Shown here in pieces: positions 29,554 to 39,519 of a stretch of 64,000 nt of DNA; position 1 is the first letter of the stretch; every line of letters begins with the position of its first letter. Location of the stretch: positions 1-64,000 of the forward strand of contig CAMJVU010000001.1 of the NCBI GenBank assembly GCA_946409305.1, read 5' to 3'. Source of the DNA: an uncultured Cytophagales bacterium. GTDB lineage: Bacteria > Bacteroidota > Bacteroidia > Cytophagales > Amoebophilaceae. Made by a program: the position numbers and the translations under genes. The notes beneath the pieces are model-generated. The model saw only the letters and a list, made by a program, of their open reading frames with translations, had not been told where the DNA came from and ran no database searches.

Positions 29554-29884
29554 CTTTAATATGTGTTATTTTGTTAGTACAATCTATTGAAATGATATCG
29601 AAACGAATATTACCATCCCATCCACTCGATATGATAAATTCATTTGCTGCTTCTTTTATTCTACTCTGTTGATTGAAAGATACAAAACTTTCAGGGAATC
29701 CAAATCTATCACTACTTCTGTACTTAACCTCAATGAAGTACAGACACGTTGTTTTCTTCGCTATTATATCTATTTCATCACGTTTATATCTATAATTTCT
29801 CGCAATAATATCAAATTTGTTTTTTAATAAATATTGAGTGGCCAAGACTTCACCTCTATTTCCAATTGTTTTTGTCGTAAACAT
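29543..29884 (-). CDS. yraN: YraN family endonuclease-like protein (UPF0102)
   Basis: 113 residues with the GNRGEVLATQYLLKN helix, then RNYRYKRDEIDIIA and FIEVKYR, which form the E-D-ExK core of the restriction-endonuclease-like fold. Its biological role is unknown. Start overlaps the SIMPL gene stop (TAATG). Confidence 0.92.
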   Translation of the reverse strand: MFTTKTIGNRGEVLATQYLLKNKFDIIARNYRYKRDEIDIIAKKTTCLYFIEVKYRSSDRFGFPESFVSFNQQSRIKEAANEFIISSGWDGNIRFDIISIDCTNKITHIKDAF

Positions 29885-30579
29885 TATTCACACGAATACG
29901 TAGCATCAACTACTAATCTTACTCTTTTTTTGTAAGAACGTTCTCCATCGTTCCATTCACCAGAATAATTGTCAGCGTCTAATATGTTTATCTTACGTGT
30001 TGTTATACTAAGTGCTTTAGTTAATTTAAGTTTTGATACCCTAGCTATTAATTCAGCTCTTTCATGTGCATCTGATACTGCACTTTCAATCAACTGATGG
30101 CTAATATTGTCAAAATTTTTACACGAATAATTTATATCAACGTGTACATTTGGATACGATTTATAAAGTGATGTACACTTATCTCTCATATTTTCAACAT
30201 CATCTGTTTCAAATTTTATCGTAGATGTAACATTGTACCTAAAATTTAAGTTTACATTATCGACGTATTTAACTTTGTCTTCAACGTTATTGCCAAGGTC
30301 AGTTATTAAAGATTTTTCAATACCATTTTCTGAAATAAAACTCATTACACTATTTTTCGTTCTTTCAATTTTATTTACAACTGTCTGAAGACATGATCCT
30401 ACTTCAGAAATCCTTATTACAATGGAACAGTGGTCAGATATAACAACTTTATCAGCTAGTCCAAGTACCTTTATTGTTTGTCGTTTTCCTTCCTTATATG
30501 TACCAAATATGTCAAAACTTAGTATAACTAAACATACCAGACATCCACACCTTACAAACGACACTAGACCACCAAACAT
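29884..30579 (-). CDS. SIMPL (DUF541) domain protein
   Basis: 231 residues with a signal peptide (VSFVRCGCLVCLVILSFDIF) and a SIMPL domain: GLADKVVISDHCSIVIRIS, a middle oligomerisation region and the VSDAHERAELIARVSKLKL helix before a final beta strand. SIMPL proteins are periplasmic or outer-membrane associated and poorly understood. First gene of the SIMPL-yraN-folA run. Confidence 0.8.
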   Translation of the reverse strand: MFGGLVSFVRCGCLVCLVILSFDIFGTYKEGKRQTIKVLGLADKVVISDHCSIVIRISEVGSCLQTVVNKIERTKNSVMSFISENGIEKSLITDLGNNVEDKVKYVDNVNLNFRYNVTSTIKFETDDVENMRDKCTSLYKSYPNVHVDINYSCKNFDNISHQLIESAVSDAHERAELIARVSKLKLTKALSITTRKINILDADNYSGEWNDGERSYKKRVRLVVDATYSCE

Positions 30580-30734
30580 ATTTGTAATCTAAAGTAACTA
30601 TTTACTATTTTGTCGATATTTATAGTTATTAAGTTTACACAAAAACTGAATGAAAAACCATAAATATCCCAGAACTTACAATATTCCGCAATAACTGTAC
30701 GTTGTCAAGAGTATTTCAGTTAATTCGCTAGCGG

Positions 30735-31229
30735 TTAAGTATGTCTTAAATATTGTTCAATGTCTTTATTTCTTTCTATATAATCGATGTACATTTTTCC
30801 GTATAAATGATCCGTCTCATGTTGTATAACACGTGCTGCCATATCTTCAAACTTTTCTTCGTGTAAATTCCATTCTAAATCATAATACTTTATTGTTACA
30901 TGTTTTTTCCTTGGTACTTCAGCAGATAAATTAGGGATACTTAAACATCCCTCTTCTTCGATGATAATTTCATCATTTTCGATAAACGTTAGTAGAGGAT
31001 TAATAGCTACCAACTTTTTTATTCCATAATCATTGTGCCAATGACTTAAATCGGCGACGAACATTCGAATATTTTTACCGATTTGAGGGGCAGCTAACCC
31101 TACGCCATTAGCATCATACATTGTCTCAAACATATCATCAGATAATTTTTTAACATCAATACTCTTATCAACATCAATGCTTACTTTACGTAATATGTCA
31201 TTTCCGTATGTGATTATGTTGTATCTCAT
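30735..31229 (-). CDS. def: Peptide deformylase
   Basis: Removes the formyl group from the initiator methionine. About 164 residues from ATG 31229 (31247 would add 6). All three motifs are intact: GVGLAAPQIG, EEGCLSIP and QHETDHLYG, which supply the metal ligands and catalytic Glu. Confidence 0.97.
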   Translation of the reverse strand: MRYNIITYGNDILRKVSIDVDKSIDVKKLSDDMFETMYDANGVGLAAPQIGKNIRMFVADLSHWHNDYGIKKLVAINPLLTFIENDEIIIEEEGCLSIPNLSAEVPRKKHVTIKYYDLEWNLHEEKFEDMAARVIQHETDHLYGKMYIDYIERNKDIEQYLRHT

Positions 31230-31271
31230 ATTTTTATATCTATTCAACTGAATTAGTTACAAACTCTTAAT

Positions 31272-32072
31272 TTATCCGAAGCTCCATTCTCTACCAATTT
31301 CTATTCCGATATTACGCCAAAGGCAAGATATTAAACATTTAAAATTATCATTTCTGTTATTAATAGCATCATCAATAGCGCCACAAAGAAATTTCAAATC
31401 TATGCATCCAGTAACTATTCTTATATTCCAATTTTGAATTTTTACTAAAAATGGAATAATCGTCACGTTTAAACCCCAATTCGTCCACCAAAATGTGCTA
31501 AGTGGGAAATCTCCATAATATCCATATCCACATACATCTCCATAAGTTCCTGCGTATAATAGATTAACTAATATACTAAAACCAATTATACTACCAGAAC
31601 TAGTTTTGTGATAATACCTTTCGATCCCTCCGCCAAAATTAAAAATAAAAAGATTTTCACAAGGTGGTGCAAAAAAACGTTCAACATGCCCACGGTCTCC
31701 AAACACAGTTACTTTACCAACAATGGCCCATTTTTCATTGATTTGGTATTTATATCCAACTGACGTTCTTAAAAAATACAGTAATGATTTGCAATGACGA
31801 CCCTCTCTAATTTTGAATGCATTTACCAATGTATTCAAACAAATTCCTCCCCACGATAAACATATCGCATGCTTTTTGTAGGATTCAATGTTTAGTATCT
31901 TATTTTTTTTAACCTTATGTTTTTTTTTGAAATTCTTTTTCTTTTTGAATGCTAAATAAGGATCATTATCTCGAGAATTGTATGAACGACTACCGGATCG
32001 CGTACCATTAATTAACGTACCATTTATTGAAATGGTAAAGGAAATGAGTATTAATGTAAAGATTCTTAGCAT
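31272..32072 (-). CDS. Outer-membrane beta-barrel-like protein, family 1
   Basis: 266 residues. Signal peptide ([18 protein letters not shown]), a Lys-rich spacer, then alternating strands beginning ICLSWGG and ending [12 protein letters not shown]. The plan and both ends match the gene at 60070-60813 (LSVTWGG to RISFGKSWWV), so the two are paralogues. Likely an outer-membrane barrel, by the aromatic/Gly pattern and terminal aromatic; unproven. The ATG overlaps the recA stop (ATGCTAA). Confidence 0.6.
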   Translation of the reverse strand: MLRIFTLILISFTISINGTLINGTRSGSRSYNSRDNDPYLAFKKKKNFKKKHKVKKNKILNIESYKKHAICLSWGGICLNTLVNAFKIREGRHCKSLLYFLRTSVGYKYQINEKWAIVGKVTVFGDRGHVERFFAPPCENLFIFNFGGGIERYYHKTSSGSIIGFSILVNLLYAGTYGDVCGYGYYGDFPLSTFWWTNWGLNVTIIPFLVKIQNWNIRIVTGCIDLKFLCGAIDDAINNRNDNFKCLISCLWRNIGIEIGREWSFG

Positions 32073-33160
32073 TTCCCAATATCAGTTGACTCATTATCCG
32101 ATTTATCATTAAGTACAACATTATCACTTACAATATTTCGTGACGCTTGTTCTATTATGCTTGCGTTACCATCTATCTTACTTCTTACTTGATTTTCTAT
32201 TTGTTCAGCTAATCCTTTATCAACTTTTAGCAAGTCCTTTACTCCATCACGTCCTTGGGCGAGTTTATTCCCATTGTAAGAAAACCACGATCCACTCTTT
32301 TGTATTACACCAGTCTCAACACCCATATCAACGATTTCCCCTAGTTTAGAGATACCCTCACCATATATTATATCGAATTCAACAACTCTAAATGGTGGAG
32401 CAACCTTATTTTTAACAATTTTTACCCTTGTTCTATTGCCAAGCATATTACCCTTACCATCTTTTATCGGTGTAATACGTCGAATATCCAACCTAACAGA
32501 CGAATAGAATTTTAGAGCATTTCCACCTGTTGTCGTTTCGGGATTACCAAACATAACACCGATCTTTTCCCTAAGTTGGTTTATGAATATACATACGCAG
32601 CCCGTTTTACTTATCACTCCTGTTAACTTTCTCAAAGCTTGAGACATGAGTCGTGCTTGAACTCCAACTCTATTATCTCCCATATCTCCTTCTAATTCAG
32701 CTTTTGGGACCAGAGCAGCCACAGAATCGACAACCAACACATCTATAGCACTAGATCTTATCAATCGTTCAGCTATTTCAAGTGCTTGTTCTCCATTATC
32801 TGGCTGTGACACATAGAGTCTATCGAGATCTATTCCTAATTTTTCAGCATATACCTTATCGAAGGCATATTCAGCATCTATGAAAGCTGCTATTCCTCCA
32901 TTTTTTTGTGCTTCAGCTATACATTGTAAACTCAATGTCGTCTTCCCAGATGATTCTGGACCATATATTTCGACGACCCTCCCTCTTGGCAGACCACCAA
33001 TTCCAAGCGCAATATCTAAACACATTGATCCGGTCGAAATACATGGAATATCGCCAACACTACCATCATTCAATTTCATTATGGTACCTTTACCATATTC
33101 TTTTTCCAGCCCATCTATTGTCACTTTTACTGCCTGAAATTTGTCATTAACATCACTCAT
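32066..33160 (-). CDS. recA: Recombinase RecA
   Basis: ATP-dependent strand-exchange protein for homologous recombination and repair; its presence fits the duplications and gene conversion seen here. 364 residues from ATG 33160 (33175 would overlap frr). Walker [12 protein letters not shown], Walker [11 protein letters not shown], and the L2 loop region [16 protein letters not shown]. Starts just after frr. Confidence 0.98.
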   Translation of the reverse strand: MSDVNDKFQAVKVTIDGLEKEYGKGTIMKLNDGSVGDIPCISTGSMCLDIALGIGGLPRGRVVEIYGPESSGKTTLSLQCIAEAQKNGGIAAFIDAEYAFDKVYAEKLGIDLDRLYVSQPDNGEQALEIAERLIRSSAIDVLVVDSVAALVPKAELEGDMGDNRVGVQARLMSQALRKLTGVISKTGCVCIFINQLREKIGVMFGNPETTTGGNALKFYSSVRLDIRRITPIKDGKGNMLGNRTRVKIVKNKVAPPFRVVEFDIIYGEGISKLGEIVDMGVETGVIQKSGSWFSYNGNKLAQGRDGVKDLLKVDKGLAEQIENQVRSKIDGNASIIEQASRNIVSDNVVLNDKSDNESTDIGKC

Positions 33161-33164
33161 ACTT

Positions 33165-33740
33165 TTATTTATCATTTACATTTTTTAAATTTTTTTCTTT
33201 TTCAACAAGTACATTATCTATGACTTTTGTGTACTTGTCTGTAGCAATTTGTATTTCTGTCTCGATTTTCCTCACCGTATCTTCAGACATTCCATTCTTT
33301 TGCAAACCTTTCAATTTTTCTCTGCATTCCTGCCTAAGATTTCTTACCATAACTTTCCCTTTTTCTACTTCTTGTTTTGCCATTTTGACAAGACTGATTC
33401 GTCTTTCTTCACTCATAGGAGGAACGATTATTTTTACAGTTTCTCCAGTATTCTGTGGAGTAAGTCCAAGATTACTCATGTTTATTGCTTTTTCTATTTC
33501 CTGCAACATTTTCTTTTCCCAAGGCTTTACTTCTATGGTATAAATATCAACAATATTGATTGCCGCTATTTGAGACAATGGAGTCATGTTTCCGTAGTAC
33601 AAAACATTAATTCCTTGTAACATAGTCGGATCTGCTTTACCTGCTCTTATTTTAGATAATTCTTTCTTCAATATTGATAAAATATCTGACACATGTTCAT
33701 CAAAATACTTAACAAGATCATTTGGAGTATCCATATTCAT
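33165..33740 (-). CDS. frr: Ribosome recycling factor
   Basis: Splits post-termination ribosomes with EF-G. 191 residues: long N- and C-terminal helices with [24 protein letters not shown], the [15 protein letters not shown] hinge and [12 protein letters not shown]. Typical length. Confidence 0.97.
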   Translation of the reverse strand: MNMDTPNDLVKYFDEHVSDILSILKKELSKIRAGKADPTMLQGINVLYYGNMTPLSQIAAINIVDIYTIEVKPWEKKMLQEIEKAINMSNLGLTPQNTGETVKIIVPPMSEERRISLVKMAKQEVEKGKVMVRNLRQECREKLKGLQKNGMSEDTVRKIETEIQIATDKYTKVIDNVLVEKEKNLKNVNDK

Positions 33741-33860
33741 GTTTATTCAAAATGTTATAAGTTTCCTTAATTTTTTAAAATAAACATATTCTGTTACTAT
33801 TGTTTAGAATGTTTTTCTTCTTATGTATTAGCTATTAGTTAACGGTGTTTATATTGTGAC

Positions 33861-34664
33861 ATGACTTTCAAGAATTTATATGTTTTTGCAATCATATGTA
33901 CCTGTCTGTTTAATGAAATAAAAGTAAAAGTTCCTTCAAAAATAAAGATAGTCGACACGGTTGTAAAAATAAATGAAAAATATAGGCAAAATATAAGAGA
34001 CAAAATAAATAGGATGTTTAAAAGTGAAAAGGTCTTAAAAATGATAACACGTAGAGCGAAATTATATCTTCCTGTTATTGAAAAAATATTAAAGGATAAT
34101 GGTATACCAAAAGATTTAAAATACATAATGATATTGGAGAGCGGATGTAAGTCAGATGTTGTCACAAATGAGGAAGATATAGGTTTTTGGCAGTTTAGAC
34201 CAATTACTTCTAAGTGCGTTAAATTGATAGTGAATGATAAAGTTGACGAAAGGATGCACATAGAACAATCAACTTATGGTTTTATAAGGTACATAAAAGA
34301 CAATTATTCTGTATTAGGGAGTTGGTTTTGGGCAGTTGTTGCCCATAACAGAGGATTGGGAGGTACAAAAAAATACATAAGAAATAATAAAATTAATAAA
34401 AAAAAGAAAACAATACAATTACATCAATGTCCATCGTATATATATCAACTAATTGTGTATAAACTTGTTTTAGGAAAATGTATAAAAAAAACGAAAAAAA
34501 CAAAAATAAAGTTAACATTTAGAAATTTTAATGGAATGCATATTGACGATATTTGCAAAGAGTGTAATATAAGTCGTGATACATTCAAGTACTTTAACAG
34601 ATGGCTAAAAATTGATGTTGTTCCTGTGGATACAAGATGTCGTGTTGTAATACCAATAAAATGA
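33861..34664 (+). CDS. Lytic transglycosylase, SLT/MltD-like
   Basis: 267 residues. Signal peptide at the start (MTFKNLYVFAIICTCLF), a helical region, then the transglycosylase catalytic Glu in YIMILESGCKSD, GFWQFRP and AVVAHNRGLGG. The end (HIDDICKECNISRDTFKYFN, then VPVDTRCRVVIP) looks like a LysM-type peptidoglycan-binding domain. Cleaves glycan strands during wall remodelling, alongside MltG. Confidence 0.85.
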   Translation: MTFKNLYVFAIICTCLFNEIKVKVPSKIKIVDTVVKINEKYRQNIRDKINRMFKSEKVLKMITRRAKLYLPVIEKILKDNGIPKDLKYIMILESGCKSDVVTNEEDIGFWQFRPITSKCVKLIVNDKVDERMHIEQSTYGFIRYIKDNYSVLGSWFWAVVAHNRGLGGTKKYIRNNKINKKKKTIQLHQCPSYIYQLIVYKLVLGKCIKKTKKTKIKLTFRNFNGMHIDDICKECNISRDTFKYFNRWLKIDVVPVDTRCRVVIPIK

Positions 34665-34925
34665 CAAAATTTAACATTATTATCAAGGGGTGATTTTCTG
34701 TAAAAATTGACGTATGAGGTGATCTAAATAAATCCAATAACTTGTCGATATCTAAAGTCTAACATTTATTACAACTCTACGTTCTGTGATTATTTAGAAA
34801 AGTATAAAATTTTGAATGATAAATTACTTAATCTTCAATCAAGATAAACTCGTCACCACGTCTTTTAATTTGTTTTTTTCTCTTGTTCTTGTCTTTATAC
34901 TCTATTACTCTATGTCTTCAGATGA

Positions 34926-35723
34926 TTATTTGAATCTATTAATTATTTTCTCTATTTTCTTTCGGTAAGAACCAAGTTTTTTATTGTCCTTCTTACTACA
35001 ATACCGTTCTTCTTCTTCAATTTTCAACAAAAGATTCACACCGTCGTTGTATACGTTAACATCATCACCTTTGTACTTACCATTTTCCTTAATAAAAATA
35101 TTACATTCTGCTTCCAATCGTGTAAACCTTACGATATCGGAATATTCAGATATCGTATACTGCCTTGTGAATTCATCACAAAGGAATATGACGGATTTAT
35201 ATTCATGATCATCGTAATAATTTTTCAGATTCTTTACTGCTTTTTTTTGTTTTTTTTTGAACATTTCAGATGAAATATCCGTAAAGTAATCATCTTTACC
35301 AAAATTTTCGTTATATTCATCAACCAATTTTATTACCTTGTCACATTTCGAAATGTCACACTCTTCATTACGTGGAATCAGATTATACGTAGATTTAATG
35401 AGTTTATACATTACATCCTTGTTAAATTTTAAAGATTTGTATGTATTGACTAACGCGGAATATAAAATTTCACTTATTTGCCAATCTTTGTTGTCAAAAT
35501 AACAATCAGCTCTTTTGATCTTTATATCAATTACTTTGTCGGTACTCAAAACTAATGGGACAATTTCGCCATAGATATCTGCTGCTTCATTAAAATTTTT
35601 TTTTTTACATGACTTCTCTGCTTTTGCTTCTAATCGTATTATTTTATCGTGTATAGATTCCTCATTCTTACTATTCTCACTGCTACAAATAATAAAAAAT
35701 ATTGAACACAATATAAACCGCAT
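34926..35723 (-). CDS. BamD-like TPR protein
   Basis: 265 residues. The start (MRFILCSIFFIICSSEN) looks like a lipoprotein signal, but the residue before Cys is Ile rather than Gly/Ala/Ser. Mature part is helical with TPR-like pairs (KKNFNEAADIYGEIV, DCYFDNKDWQISEILYSAL, YYDDHEYKSVIFLCDEF), in the order of the BAM-complex lipoprotein BamD in Bacteroidota, including the long insert after the third repeat. Follows the outer-membrane gene by 8 bases, which suits a role in outer-membrane assembly. Confidence 0.65.
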   Translation of the reverse strand: MRFILCSIFFIICSSENSKNEESIHDKIIRLEAKAEKSCKKKNFNEAADIYGEIVPLVLSTDKVIDIKIKRADCYFDNKDWQISEILYSALVNTYKSLKFNKDVMYKLIKSTYNLIPRNEECDISKCDKVIKLVDEYNENFGKDDYFTDISSEMFKKKQKKAVKNLKNYYDDHEYKSVIFLCDEFTRQYTISEYSDIVRFTRLEAECNIFIKENGKYKGDDVNVYNDGVNLLLKIEEEERYCSKKDNKKLGSYRKKIEKIINRFK

Positions 35724-35731
35724 TTCAAAAT

Positions 35732-36382
35732 TTAATCAACTTCAAAGTCTATCTCCTCGTCGAGAAGGAAATCATCTACACTTTTATCAAAATCTACATA
35801 TCCGCCGATCTTGAAAAATAGAATGTATCTCCTGGGAATTAATCTCCCGAATATATGATCCTTTGACCAAGAGAAACTACTACTGTTGGTTAATTTATCA
35901 ACTAATTGAATTCCTCCACCTAAATACATTCCATTTTTGAGCAAAAAGTTTACGCTCAAGTCAAGTCCACCACATCCAATAGTCTTTATTTTAAAATTTT
36001 TGTCGAAACTTTTTATCAAAGGGTTATATAACAAATTCGTTCTGATATCTACTTTGTTCAATGATCCTTTTCTATAACTTTTCAATAAAAAAACAAAACC
36101 CCCAAACAACTGAAAATTTACGTATTGAGCAAATCCCCCGGAATGTCCTCCCGGCTGATACTGTAATCCTCCACCGGCGTTATATCCAAGTATTTTTTTG
36201 CCATAACGAACATATTCAAGCCTAAATGCAATATTACCACCCCAATTAATTGGTGGAACTACCCACGTCACACCTCCTCCTAGGTCTCCTCCATACATGA
36301 AATAGTTCTTGTGATGATCTTCCAAATTTAATGTAAAAGGTAACAAAAATATTATACTTGCTAATCTCTTCATGACAATCAT
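35732..36382 (-). CDS. Outer-membrane beta-barrel-like protein, family 2
   Basis: 216 residues. Signal peptide (MKRLASIIFLLPFTLN) and short beta strands rich in Gly and aromatic residues: GGDLGGGVTWV, GGGLQYQPGG, RTNLLYNPLI, GMYLGGGIQL. The same plan and landmark NL-NP appear in genes at 56265 and the dead 55727, so this is a second paralogue family. ATG 36382 overlaps the infC stop (ATGA); an internal ATG at 36373 also fits. Confidence 0.6.
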   Translation of the reverse strand: MIVMKRLASIIFLLPFTLNLEDHHKNYFMYGGDLGGGVTWVVPPINWGGNIAFRLEYVRYGKKILGYNAGGGLQYQPGGHSGGFAQYVNFQLFGGFVFLLKSYRKGSLNKVDIRTNLLYNPLIKSFDKNFKIKTIGCGGLDLSVNFLLKNGMYLGGGIQLVDKLTNSSSFSWSKDHIFGRLIPRRYILFFKIGGYVDFDKSVDDFLLDEEIDFEVD

Positions 36383-36945
36383 AACTTACTTTTTGGTGAT
36401 ATAACCATAAACATTCTTTTTCCTTCCATTTGAGGCTCCTTTTCAACTTTGCCGTAATCTTTTAAAGCCTCGATAAACCTTCTTAGTAAAATCTCTCCGT
36501 TATCTTTAAAACACATAGTTCTTCCGACAAAATGTATGTACATTTTTACAACACATTTACTATTTAAAAACTCGATGGCATGTCTAAGTTTAAATTCAAA
36601 ATCATGTTCGCCCATGTTAGGCCCCAATTTTATTTCTTTTACCGAATTCTTCGAAGCATTCAACTTTACCTCTTTTTGTTTCTTTTTTTGTTGATATTTA
36701 AACTTTGAGTAGTTTAATACTTTACAAACAGGTGGATTACTGTTTCTAGAAATCTCCACAAGATCAAGGTTCATATCACTTGCTACTTGTAATGCTTCTT
36801 TCAAACTACATTCCCTCGACTCGATACCATCACATACTAATCTTACACGATCTCCCGTTATTTTCTCGTTAACCCTATAAGGTTCCTCAACTTTTGAAGC
36901 GATCCTAACAGGCAATTTACGTTTCTTTACAACTATACTATTCAA
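36379..36945 (-). CDS. infC: Translation initiation factor IF-3
   Basis: Prevents premature subunit joining and checks the start codon. 188 residues with the N-domain (YRVNEKITGDRVRLVCDG, DLVEIS) and C-domain (KEIKLGPNMGEHDFEFKLRHA). The first codon is TTG; rare starts are common for infC and allow autoregulation. rpmI and rplT, the usual partners, do not follow. Confidence 0.95.
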   Translation of the reverse strand: MNSIVVKKRKLPVRIASKVEEPYRVNEKITGDRVRLVCDGIESRECSLKEALQVASDMNLDLVEISRNSNPPVCKVLNYSKFKYQQKKKQKEVKLNASKNSVKEIKLGPNMGEHDFEFKLRHAIEFLNSKCVVKMYIHFVGRTMCFKDNGEILLRRFIEALKDYGKVEKEPQMEGKRMFMVISPKSKL

Positions 36946-36972
36946 AACTATTTAATAAAAAAAACAAAATAT

Positions 36973-37057
36973 GTACCCGAGGTCGGAATCGAACCGACAT
37001 GATATTGCTATCATCGGTTTTTGAGACCGACGCGTCTACCAATTCCGCCACTCGGAT
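36973..37057 (-). tRNA. tRNA-Leu (CAA)
   Basis: 85 bases with a long variable arm. Acceptor ATCCGAG pairs with CTCGGGT; anticodon stem TCGGT/ACCGA around loop CTCAAAA gives CAA; T-arm GTCGG-TTCGATT-CCGAC. Discriminator A. Confidence 0.95.
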
Positions 37058-37062
37058 ATATG

Positions 37063-37133
37063 AGGTCGCGAGCGGATTTGAACCACTGTACAAAGTTTTG
37101 CAGACTCCCGCCTAACCGCTCGGCCACGCGACC
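37063..37133 (-). tRNA. tRNA-Cys (GCA)
   Basis: 71 bases. Acceptor GGTCGCG pairs with CGCGACC; anticodon loop CTGCAAA gives GCA; T-arm AGTGG-TTCAAAT-CCGCT. Lies 5 bases upstream of tRNA-Leu on the same strand, so they form a pair. Confidence 0.95.
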
Positions 37134-37424
37134 ACATAAGACATATTATGCATTTATAGTCTGATATTTACACTAGTTTTACTTATGATTCGATTTTTTT
37201 TGATGTTCTTTTCTGAATGGGCTCTTAATGTGCTAATCTAGAGAAATAATTGCCTAATAAATCTTACACTTAGTGAAATATTGAAAAGTATAAGATTTAC
37301 CAATTAAATTAACAAGATATAAAAACAAAAAACACTCTTTAAAAGAATGGAAAAACTTTTCTAGAATAAAGTGTCAAAATGATCATTATACATCACTTTA
37401 CCCCAATAATTAAAATAATCCCTC

Positions 37425-38501
37425 TTATTTTTTATGTTTCCTGTACCTTCTTACATGTCGCAAGTGATCGTCATATCCTTCTGAAAATATGTGATGTTTT
37501 TTATCTTCAGAAACAACGAAATATAGGTAGTTATGGTGTTTGTAGTTAAGAACAGCATCGATGCACACAGTTGAAGGTGTCGTTATAACACCACATGGCA
37601 ACCCCCTTTTGTAATATGTGTTATATTCCGACTTTAAAGTGTGAAAATTTGAACAGTTCGCATTATTGTTATACTCATACTTTATTGCATATTGGAGTGT
37701 TGGATCTGCTTCTAATCGCATTTTTCTCCGAAGTCTATTCATATAAATTCCAGCAATAGTAGAAGCTTCATCAATATTGGCTATTTCTTTCTCGACTATA
37801 GATGCCAATATCATAACTTCATCTTGAGAAAGTCCTATATTTTTCGCTTTTGTTAACCTATTAGAATTCCAAAAAGTTTTATATTCGTTGGTTAGTTTAA
37901 CGACTAGTTGTTGAGGTGATATATTCCAATAATAACTGTACGTATTAGAAATGATTGTGTTCATTATGTGATTTTTATCTGTATTAAATTGTTTCAAAAA
38001 TTTGTCATCGTTGAGAACTTCTAACAGATCTGCGGATCGCATCATCAAATGTTTTGAAACATATTCACTGAACTGTTTTTTTGTATCTAATTGCGGGATC
38101 CTCAACGATATAGGATCTTGCGTCCCAGATCTTAATTTTGTTACAACATCTTCATTTGTTGAATTTGTTTTCAAAATGTAAGATCCCGGTTTTACTGTTG
38201 GCGACTTTGAATATTTCCTACATAAAAATCGCCCACATCTCCTTATATCCCAGCAAGATTTAAAATCATCAACGTTTTTTACTATATTGTTTTTGACTAA
38301 GATGTCGCATAACTCATCTAATGTTGTCCTTTCGTTTATGTATATCCTTTGAGTATTTTTATTTATAAAAAAATTTATTCGCTTCCATTTACGATAATCG
38401 GTGTTTGTTAAGTAAGATAACACAAAAAAAAATGATATTCCTAAAATTCCACAGATTATGTCTTTACCTTTTAATTTCTTCTTTATAAAATCACTAATCA
38501 T
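37425..38501 (-). CDS. mltG: Endolytic transglycosylase MltG
   Basis: Membrane-anchored enzyme that ends peptidoglycan glycan strands. 358 residues: one N-terminal transmembrane helix (about 15-32), a LysM-like region (RIYINERTTLDELCD) and the YceG catalytic domain with the Glu in ASIVEKEI, RLEADPTLQYA and the end TYYKRGLPCG-I--PS. Divergent from tRNA-Asn; its first third is duplicated at 21607-21858. Confidence 0.93.
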   Translation of the reverse strand: MISDFIKKKLKGKDIICGILGISFFFVLSYLTNTDYRKWKRINFFINKNTQRIYINERTTLDELCDILVKNNIVKNVDDFKSCWDIRRCGRFLCRKYSKSPTVKPGSYILKTNSTNEDVVTKLRSGTQDPISLRIPQLDTKKQFSEYVSKHLMMRSADLLEVLNDDKFLKQFNTDKNHIMNTIISNTYSYYWNISPQQLVVKLTNEYKTFWNSNRLTKAKNIGLSQDEVMILASIVEKEIANIDEASTIAGIYMNRLRRKMRLEADPTLQYAIKYEYNNNANCSNFHTLKSEYNTYYKRGLPCGVITTPSTVCIDAVLNYKHHNYLYFVVSEDKKHHIFSEGYDDHLRHVRRYRKHKK

Positions 38502-38618
38502 TTATAATATTATTATAAAGATTCCTTCTTAGCTCAGTTGGTTAGAGCATTTGACTGTTAATCAAAGGGTCGTTGGTTCGAGTCCAACAGGGGGAGCAAT
38601 GAAACATCGTCCAATAAA
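38258..38618. repeat. Inverted duplicate, copy B
   Basis: Parental-looking copy of the inverted duplication, since it joins a complete mltG and a complete rsmA. Partner at about 21490-21857. Confidence 0.9.
38523..38596 (+). tRNA. tRNA-Asn (GTT), copy B
   Basis: Same fold and sequence as the copy at 21512-21585. Its 3' end is 2 bases from the rsmA start codon, so an rsmA transcript must pass through the tRNA and tRNA 3' processing would set the mRNA 5' end close to or at the start codon. Confidence 0.95.
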
Positions 38619-39381
38619 ACAATTGGGACAAAATTTTTTGATAAACGATGAAATTGCTAAGAGAATAGTTGGTGAATTACATGTTGGAGATGATGACTTG
38701 GTCGTTGAAGTAGGTCCTGGTTATGGAGCATTAACTAAGTTTTTGGTAAATGGGTGCAAAAATTTGTATTTGATAGAAAAAGATAAATCACTAGCAGTAA
38801 AATTGGCTCGGCGATATCCTTCGTTTTCAAATAAGATAATTGGATGTGATGTATTAGACATCAATTATTCTACATTTTGGAACGGTAAAAATATTAATTT
38901 TATTACAAATTTGCCATACAACATAACAGGTCCATTTATATTCAAATTAATTCATCACCGAGATGTTGTAAAACAAGTTATATGTATGTTGCAGAAGGAA
39001 GTAGCAGAAAGACTTGTTGCAAAACCAGGATGTAAACAATATGGTATTCCCAGCGTCTTATTACAGGCGTATTACGATTCAGAAATACTATTCGATGTTG
39101 ATTCGATTAACTTTTATCCGAAGCCAAATGTTATATCGACTGTGATTCGAATAACACGGAATAATGTGGATAAATTAGATTGTGATGAACATGTGTTCGA
39201 TAATGTAGTTCATTTGTCTTTTAATCAACGCAGAAAAACTATAAAAAATTCTCTTAATCCTTATTTAAAAAATATTGATAGTGATGACTTACATGAAATA
39301 AGGAATTTGTTAACATTGCGACCTGAGCAATTAAAAATAAGTGATTTTATAGATCTAACACGTCTTGTGAGAATATCTTAA
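38599..39381 (+). CDS. rsmA: 16S rRNA dimethyladenosine transferase
   Basis: Dimethylates two adjacent adenines in helix 45 of 16S rRNA. 260 residues starting MKHRPIKQLGQNFL, with the SAM loop EVGPGYGALT, the acidic NLPYNITGPF catalytic motif and the FNQRRKTIKN segment. I use ATG 38599; the longer frame to 38551 lies inside the tRNA gene. A leaderless or nearly leaderless mRNA is likely. Confidence 0.96.
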   Translation: MKHRPIKQLGQNFLINDEIAKRIVGELHVGDDDLVVEVGPGYGALTKFLVNGCKNLYLIEKDKSLAVKLARRYPSFSNKIIGCDVLDINYSTFWNGKNINFITNLPYNITGPFIFKLIHHRDVVKQVICMLQKEVAERLVAKPGCKQYGIPSVLLQAYYDSEILFDVDSINFYPKPNVISTVIRITRNNVDKLDCDEHVFDNVVHLSFNQRRKTIKNSLNPYLKNIDSDDLHEIRNLLTLRPEQLKISDFIDLTRLVRIS

Positions 39382-39519
39382 TATCTATCACTTTTATTCT
39401 TAGACTAATTCCATATTTACAATAATTCATGGTATGAATTCGTTAAAATTGTTCTAAAAATTTTTGTTTTATTTATTTGTTTATTTATATTATTGCTGTG
39501 GTTGTTAGAGATTACAGTT

